NCBI GenBank assembly: GCA_905339295.1
Contig: CAJPFI010000013.1
Span: forward strand, 124,001 to 188,000
Origin: Burkholderiales bacterium
GTDB taxonomy: Bacteria; Pseudomonadota; Gammaproteobacteria; Burkholderiales; Casimicrobiaceae
Length of the DNA stretch: 64,000 nucleotides
Direction of reading: 5' to 3'
Under the pieces are notes generated by a model. That model made no database searches. It was not told the DNA's origin and saw only the letters and a program-made list of their open reading frames with translations. The position numbers and the translations under genes are program-made. The number at the start of each line of letters is the position of its first letter. Positions within the stretch are counted from its first letter, which is position 1. Of this stretch, positions 61,447 to 64,000 are shown piece after piece.

Positions 61447-62712
61447 TCATTCGCCGCGCGCGCACCGCGCCGCGCGCTCGAGCATGAGGGTGCGCTCGCG
61501 TGCGTTGCGCGTGAGCGACGCGGCGCGCGTGAACTCCGCGCATGCCTCGTCGCGCCGGCCGAGCTTCGCGAGCAGGTCGCCGCGCACGCCCGGCAGCAGG
61601 TGGTAGTCCCTGAGCGTCGGCTCGGCGACCAGCGCGTCGACGAGCGCGAGTCCCGCGGCCGGCCCGAACGCCATGGCGATCGCCACGCCGCGGTTCAGCT
61701 CGACGATCGGCGAGGGCGCGACCTGCGCGAGCGCGTCGTAGAGCGCGGCGATGCGCTTCCAGTCGGTCTCGCCGGGGGTCGCGGCGCGCGCATGGCACGC
61801 CGCGATCGCGGCCTGCAGCGCGTAGCGTCCCAGCGCGCCGCCGAGCTGCTCGGCGCGATCGAGCGCGGCGAGCCCCCGGCCGATCAGCAGCCGGTCCCAG
61901 CGTGCGCGGTTCTGGTCGAGCAGCAGCACCGGCTCGCCCGACGGGCCGACGCGCGCCTTCGAGCGCGACGCCTGGATCTCCATCAGCGCGACGAGGCCGT
62001 GCACTTCGGGCTCGCGCGGAGCGAGCTCGGCGAGTATGCGCCCGAGGCGCAGCGCCTCCTCGCACAGTTGCGGCCGCATCCAGTGGTCGCCCGCGGTTGC
62101 CGAATAGCCTTCGTTGAACACGAGGTAGATCACCTCGAGCACCGACGAGAGTCGCGCGGCGAGCGCGTCGCCCTGCGGCACCTCGAACGGCACGCGCGCC
62201 TCGGCGAGCGTGCGCTTGGCGCGAACGATGCGCTGCGCGACGGTCGGCTCGGGTACGAGAAAGGCCCGTGCGATCTCGTCGGTCGCGAGGCCGCCGAGCA
62301 GGCGCAGCGTGAGCGCGACGCGCGCGGGCGGAGGCAGCACCGGATGGCAGGCGGTGAAGATGAGGCGCAGCAGATCGTCGCCCACGTCGTCTTCGGCAGC
62401 GCCCTCGGCTTCGGCCCAGGCGATCTGCTGCTGCACCTCGATCTCGCGTCCCAGTTCCTCGTGTTTTCGCTCCAGCAGCTTGCCGCGGCGCAGCCAATCG
62501 ATGGCGCGGTGCTTCGCCGCCGCGACGAGCCAGGCCGCGGGGTTGTCGGGTATGCCCTTGTCGGGCCACTGCTCGAGGGCGGTGACGAGCGTGTCCTGCG
62601 CCAGTTCCTCGGCCACGCCGACATCGCGCACCATGCGTGCGACGATCGCGATGATCTTGGCCGCCTCCATGCGCCAGACCGCCGAGATGGCACGATGTGT
62701 TGCATCCGTCAT
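61447..62712 (-). CDS. ECF sigma factor with C-terminal extension (ECF42/SigJ-like)
   Basis: A 421-residue RNA polymerase sigma factor. Region 2 (about residues 10-80, GVAEELAQDTLVTALEQWP then AAWLVAAAKHRAIDWLRRG) and region 4 (LGGLATDEIARAFLVPEPTV) are followed by about 220 residues of helical TPR-like extension (VIYLVFNEGYSATAGDHWMR, ELNRGVAIAMAFGPAAGLAL). This layout is typical of the ECF42 group, which has no anti-sigma factor and usually neighbours a DGPF/YCII-like gene; none is visible here. ATG 62712 is chosen at the family start. Confidence 0.92.
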   Translation of the reverse strand: MTDATHRAISAVWRMEAAKIIAIVARMVRDVGVAEELAQDTLVTALEQWPDKGIPDNPAAWLVAAAKHRAIDWLRRGKLLERKHEELGREIEVQQQIAWAEAEGAAEDDVGDDLLRLIFTACHPVLPPPARVALTLRLLGGLATDEIARAFLVPEPTVAQRIVRAKRTLAEARVPFEVPQGDALAARLSSVLEVIYLVFNEGYSATAGDHWMRPQLCEEALRLGRILAELAPREPEVHGLVALMEIQASRSKARVGPSGEPVLLLDQNRARWDRLLIGRGLAALDRAEQLGGALGRYALQAAIAACHARAATPGETDWKRIAALYDALAQVAPSPIVELNRGVAIAMAFGPAAGLALVDALVAEPTLRDYHLLPGVRGDLLAKLGRRDEACAEFTRAASLTRNARERTLMLERAARCARGE

Positions 62713-62825
62713 GGCGACCTGCCCGGGCGAGTTCCGCGTTGCTTCATCATCGACACTTTCTCCTGCTTCCCTCCACGACGGATGGGACGCGACCACATCG
62801 ACAGTTCGGGTGACTTTATTTGAAG

Positions 62826-63950
62826 ATGCTGGCTGACGGAACGAGACGCTTCGTGCTGGCGCTGGGCGCCGCGCTGCTGGCGGGCTGCGCCACCCGCGAG
62901 CGGCCCGCCGAGGCGCTGTCCATGCGCCCGGCCGTGGCGCGGGCGCTGGTCGGCGAGCTGCTGCCGCCGAACGTGGCCGACCGCGCAGGCTGGGCCACCG
63001 ACATCGTCGCGGCCATGACGGCGATGCGCATCGCGACGTCGCCGCAGAACGTCTGCGCGACGCTTGCCGTGACCGAGCAGGAGTCGGGCTTTCGGGTCGA
63101 TCCCGCCGTGCCGGGGTTGGCGGCGATCGCCTGGCGGCAGATCGACCAGCAGGCCGAGCGCGCCGGCGTGCCGCAGGTGCTCGTGCGTGGCGCGCTGCGC
63201 CTCGAATCGCCGAACGGCAAGAGCTACAGCGAGCGCATCGACCGTGCGCGCACCGAAAAGGAGCTGAGCGACATCTTCGAGGACTTCGTCGGCATGGTGC
63301 CGATGGGGCGGCGCCTGTTCGCCGGCTGGAACCCGGTGCGCACGGGCGGGCCGATGCAGGTGAGCATCGATTTCGCCGAGCGCCACGCCGCCGACAAGCC
63401 CTACCCCTACCCGGTCGACGAAAGCATCCGGCGCGAGGTGTTCACGCGGCGTGGTGGCATGTATTTCGGCATCGCCCACCTGCTCGACTATCCGGCGTCC
63501 TACGACCGCCCGCTCTACCGCTTCGCCGACTTCAATGCGGGCCACTACGCCAGCCGCAATGCGGCGCTGCAGAACGCGATCAGCACGCTGTCGGGCATCC
63601 CGCTCACGCTCGACGGCGACCTGGTTCGCCACGACAGCGGCCGCGACGACCCGGGCAGCACCGAACTCGCCGCCCGCGTGCTGGCCGAGCGGCTCGACAT
63701 GAGCCCCGCGGCGATCCGTCGCGACCTCGAGCTGGGGGCGAGCGAGGCGCTGGAGCGCAGCACGCTCTACGAGCGCGTGTTCGCGCTGGCCGACAGGCTC
63801 GAGGGCCGCGCGCTGCCGCGTGCCGTGATTCCGCGCATCACGCTCAAAAGCCCCAAGATCACCCGCAAGCTGACGACGCAATGGTTCGCCAACCGCGTCG
63901 ACGAACGCTACAGGCGCTGCCTGGCGCGGGTGGCCGCAGCGCTCGCGTGA
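62826..63950 (+). CDS. DUF1615 domain-containing lipoprotein
   Basis: A 374-residue protein with a lipoprotein signal ending in the lipobox LLAGC (Cys at about residue 20). The mature part (VCATLAVTEQESGFRVDPAV, GGMYFGIAHLLDYPASYDRP, RFADFNAGHYASRNAALQNA) is the DUF1615 family, probably lysozyme-like in fold given the EQESGF segment. ATG 62826 is used; a TTG two codons earlier is possible. Divergent from the sigma factor gene. Confidence 0.88.
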   Translation: MLADGTRRFVLALGAALLAGCATRERPAEALSMRPAVARALVGELLPPNVADRAGWATDIVAAMTAMRIATSPQNVCATLAVTEQESGFRVDPAVPGLAAIAWRQIDQQAERAGVPQVLVRGALRLESPNGKSYSERIDRARTEKELSDIFEDFVGMVPMGRRLFAGWNPVRTGGPMQVSIDFAERHAADKPYPYPVDESIRREVFTRRGGMYFGIAHLLDYPASYDRPLYRFADFNAGHYASRNAALQNAISTLSGIPLTLDGDLVRHDSGRDDPGSTELAARVLAERLDMSPAAIRRDLELGASEALERSTLYERVFALADRLEGRALPRAVIPRITLKSPKITRKLTTQWFANRVDERYRRCLARVAAALA

Positions 63951-63956
63951 GTTGCA

Positions 63957-64000
63957 TCAGCGTGCCGCGTCGGGCGCCGCGGCCAGCTCCAGCGTGACCG
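63957..64000 (-). CDS. C-terminal end of a gene entering from the right
   Basis: On the minus strand one frame reads VTLELAAAPDAAR and then a TGA at 63957-63959, seven bases after the lipoprotein stop. It may be the end of a convergent gene, but too little is visible to identify it. Confidence 0.3.
   Translation of the reverse strand, partial: VTLELAAAPDAAR

Noticed and set aside
60121-62823. 900-codon plus-strand frame opposite the PEP-mutase, GNAT and sigma factor genes
   Set aside because: Crosses three well-supported minus-strand genes and has no domain of its own.
1-64000. tRNA or rRNA genes and CRISPR arrays
   Set aside because: Reading through both strands I found no cloverleaf-like tRNA sequence, no rRNA segment and no array of evenly spaced repeats. 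A covariance-model scan would be needed to exclude an RNA gene completely.

Overview
The window is about 64 kb of very GC-rich (roughly 70 percent by eye), densely coding bacterial chromosome. The elongation factor P gene has an arginine at position 32 and lies next to its rhamnosyltransferase EarP. That pair, with the DUF1615 lipoprotein, the TAXI-type TRAP transporter and the DUF748 protein, suggests a betaproteobacterium (Burkholderiales or Rhodocyclales-like). The genus cannot be fixed from the window. I saw no rRNA, tRNA, CRISPR array, phage or complete insertion sequence.

Layout. 1-6.3 kb: genes for oxidative (non-phosphorylative) L-arabinose or sugar-acid breakdown (L-arabinonate dehydratase, keto-deoxy sugar acid dehydratase, partial aldehyde dehydrogenase), interleaved with a LysR regulator, a 1-Cys peroxiredoxin and a cysteine-dioxygenase-like cupin. 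6.4-15.3 kb: prolyl oligopeptidase, guanine deaminase, a large DUF748 envelope protein and small hypotheticals. 15.4-17.2 kb: efp and earP. 17.2-22.4 kb: the most notable region, an extracellular electron transfer conduit. It holds two near-identical monoheme cytochromes, a tetraheme NapC/CymA-type quinol cytochrome, a decaheme MtrA/MtoA/PioA cytochrome and an MtrB/MtoB/PioB outer-membrane barrel, behind an FNR-like box. 22.6-28.3 kb: a DsbA-family protein, a LuxR-type remnant, and a trehalose operon (membrane-anchored OtsA, OtsB, GH15 enzyme). 28.6-35 kb: a periplasmic rhodanese fusion, a TAXI TRAP transporter with its DUF1850 partner, and an FAD oxidoreductase. 35-38 kb: a YeiH-type exporter with a 40-residue membrane peptide, a universal stress protein and an SRPBCC-like membrane protein. 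38.3-41 kb: an NMT1/THI5-type ABC importer. 41.1-46 kb: alkylation-damage repair (AdaA-AlkA fusion, Ogt), a DMT exporter, an esterase and a TPR protein. 46-53.2 kb: coniferyl-type aldehyde dehydrogenase, flavin amine oxidase, a MoxR/DUF58/VWA module and an S1C protease. 54.1-56.6 kb: an arsenic operon (arsC, a decayed arsD-arsA fusion, acr3, arsR). 56.8-64 kb: small membrane proteins, a PEP-mutase family enzyme, a GNAT enzyme, an ECF sigma factor with a C-terminal extension, and a DUF1615 lipoprotein.

How it fits together. The cytochrome cluster carries quinone-pool, periplasmic and outer-membrane components for moving electrons across the envelope, as in Fe(II)-oxidising (Mto, Pio) or metal-reducing (Mtr) bacteria. 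No surface MtrC/OmcA cytochrome is present, and the monoheme shuttles lack an axial methionine but keep a spare histidine, as described for MtoD. This favours an Mto-like inward route, though direction cannot be read from sequence. The rest describes a metabolically flexible organism that uses sugar acids, purines and aromatic aldehydes and copes with arsenic, alkylating agents and osmotic stress.
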